Part shown: piece after piece, positions 13,985 to 14,803 of the stretch
Numbering within the stretch: position 1 is the first letter of the stretch
Layout: each line of letters opens with the position of its first letter
Origin: Flavobacteriales bacterium UBA5871
GTDB lineage: Bacteria > Bacteroidota > Bacteroidia > Flavobacteriales_D > Crocinitomicaceae
DNA length: 14,803 bases
Reading direction: 5' to 3'
Assembly: GCA_002432085.1 (NCBI GenBank)
Contig: DJFN01000246.1
Location: 1-14,803 of the forward strand
The notes under the pieces: generated by a model
The model's input: the letters and a program-made list of their open reading frames with translations, nothing else
What the model was told of the DNA's origin: nothing
Databases searched by the model: none
Translations under genes and position numbers: made by a program

Positions 13985-14060
13985 CAAATGAGCTGTACTT
14001 TCCTCAAAGCCTGCTAAACAACAAACGATTCGCTGCTAACTGTTCACAGCTCACTACTCA

Positions 14061-14803
14061 CTATCTAAGCAAAAATTCCAGCACCGCATTCACAAACGCT
14101 TCCGGCGCTTCGGCGTGGACCCAGTGGCCAGCGTCTTCAATTGTTACAACCGTTGAATCCGGGAAACGGTCCTCAAGATCAGGAATGTCGTCGTCGGTGA
14201 TGTAATTGGACAACTCTCCGCGAATAAAAAGCGTCGGGACCATTACTTCGACTTCCGGCAAAGCAGCCAGGATCTCGGGCATGACTTTTTCCAGCACCGG
14301 CGTGTTCATCCGCCAGGCAAGCATGCCTTTGTCTTTCCAGTACAGGTTTTTCATCAGGAACTGACGCGTCGAAAACACCGGAATATAAGGTTCGAGAATG
14401 GCCTCGACTTCACCGCGCGACGTTACTTTGTTCAGATCGACAAGACTCAGGCCTTTCAGAATGTCCTGGTGATGCGGCGGATAAGCTTTAACGCCCATAT
14501 CGACCACGATCATGCGGGCGATCGTTTCGGGATGAAGCTGGCTGTAGCGCATAACGGTTTTGCCGCCCATCGAATGGCCCAGCAGAATACAATTCTTCAA
14601 TCCGAGATCGGTGATCAGCTCGTGAAGGTCTTCCGCTAAAATGTCGTAGGAAAAATCATCGCTCCAGTCGGAATGGCCGTGATTGCGCTGATCGACAAGA
14701 ATCACCTGGTAATATTCGGCCAGCTTTTTGGCGTGGGTCTGCCAGTTATCGGAATTGCCGAACAGGCCGTGAAGAACCAGCAAAGGCTGTCCCTCACCGA
14801 GAA
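14061..14803 (-). CDS. Alpha/beta hydrolase, ABHD11/YbfF-like, N-terminus cut by window edge
   Basis: Serine hydrolase of the alpha/beta fold, probably an esterase or thioesterase; the substrate is unknown. About 247 residues are visible. The reading frame is still open at the window edge (LGEGQPLLVLHGLFGNSDNW), so the true start lies outside, probably only some ten residues upstream; the TTG at 14783 is not a start. Motifs are LHGLFG (oxyanion loop), DQRNHGHS, the nucleophile elbow GHSMGG with Ser at 14571-14573, LFIRGELSNYI (a variant of the RGG-S-x-Y/F-[IV] motif of ABHD11 and YbfF) and the catalytic His in EDAGHWVHAEAPEAF. No signal peptide is visible in the part present. It is convergent with paaZ; the paaZ terminator does not appear to serve it and no clear terminator of its own was seen. 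Confidence 0.88.
   Translation of the reverse strand, partial: LGEGQPLLVLHGLFGNSDNWQTHAKKLAEYYQVILVDQRNHGHSDWSDDFSYDILAEDLHELITDLGLKNCILLGHSMGGKTVMRYSQLHPETIARMIVVDMGVKAYPPHHQDILKGLSLVDLNKVTSRGEVEAILEPYIPVFSTRQFLMKNLYWKDKGMLAWRMNTPVLEKVMPEILAALPEVEVMVPTLFIRGELSNYITDDDIPDLEDRFPDSTVVTIEDAGHWVHAEAPEAFVNAVLEFLLR

Noticed and set aside
14061..14783. Hydrolase treated as complete from TTG at 14783
   Set aside because: The frame is open beyond it with family-typical residues (LGEGQPLL), and the conserved fold needs the preceding strand, so the gene is partial at the window edge.

Overview
The window looks like a chromosomal segment of a Bacteroidota bacterium, probably Flavobacteriales or a close relative. 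Supporting signs are the Bacteroidota-type -7 promoter boxes (TAnnTTTG) in front of several genes, the weak Shine-Dalgarno signals, an ExbB-ExbD-ExbD-TonB cluster whose TonB carries the REYGAY...RK motif, a PstS-like protein and a TPR protein beside that cluster, and a two-gene methylmalonyl-CoA mutase with a short small subunit. I cannot name a genus. No tRNA, rRNA, CRISPR array, insertion sequence or phage gene was seen.

Layout: (1) 1-2532, minus strand: an EI24/CysZ-type membrane protein, then the small and large subunits of methylmalonyl-CoA mutase. The large subunit is cut by the window edge. (2) 2617-3142: a small secreted Lys-rich protein of unknown function on the plus strand with a strong terminator, then a short gene-free stretch with an imperfect inverted repeat. 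(3) 3143-11397, minus strand: a large Ton energy-transduction locus. Reading in the direction of transcription it runs exbB, exbD, exbD, tonB, an internal terminator or attenuator, a 69-aa two-TM protein, a PstS-like binding protein, four exported TonB-C-domain proteins without a TonB-type N-terminal anchor (one with two such domains), and a secreted TPR protein behind its own candidate promoter. (4) 11398-11875: a 478-bp divergent intergenic region with a hairpin, a 16-bp tandem repeat and a degenerate 'aactc' array that runs into a -7 box. (5) 11876-13927, plus strand: paaZ, the bifunctional ring-opening enzyme of phenylacetate catabolism, with a terminator. (6) 14061-14803, minus strand: an ABHD11/YbfF-like alpha/beta hydrolase, cut by the window edge.

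How the genes work together: ExbB and the two ExbD proteins should form the proton-driven inner-membrane motor and TonB should transmit its force to outer-membrane receptors. The unusual part is the downstream set. Five consecutive TonB-C-type genes if tonB is counted carry six TonB-C domains, but only tonB itself has the usual membrane anchor. The four extra ones are nearly contiguous (4-bp overlap, 1-, 18- and 14-bp gaps), have signal peptides and, in all but one domain, share a CxxC motif with the anchored TonB. This looks like a lineage-specific expansion of a Ton module and is the best candidate for an undescribed system here. Its function is not deducible from sequence alone.
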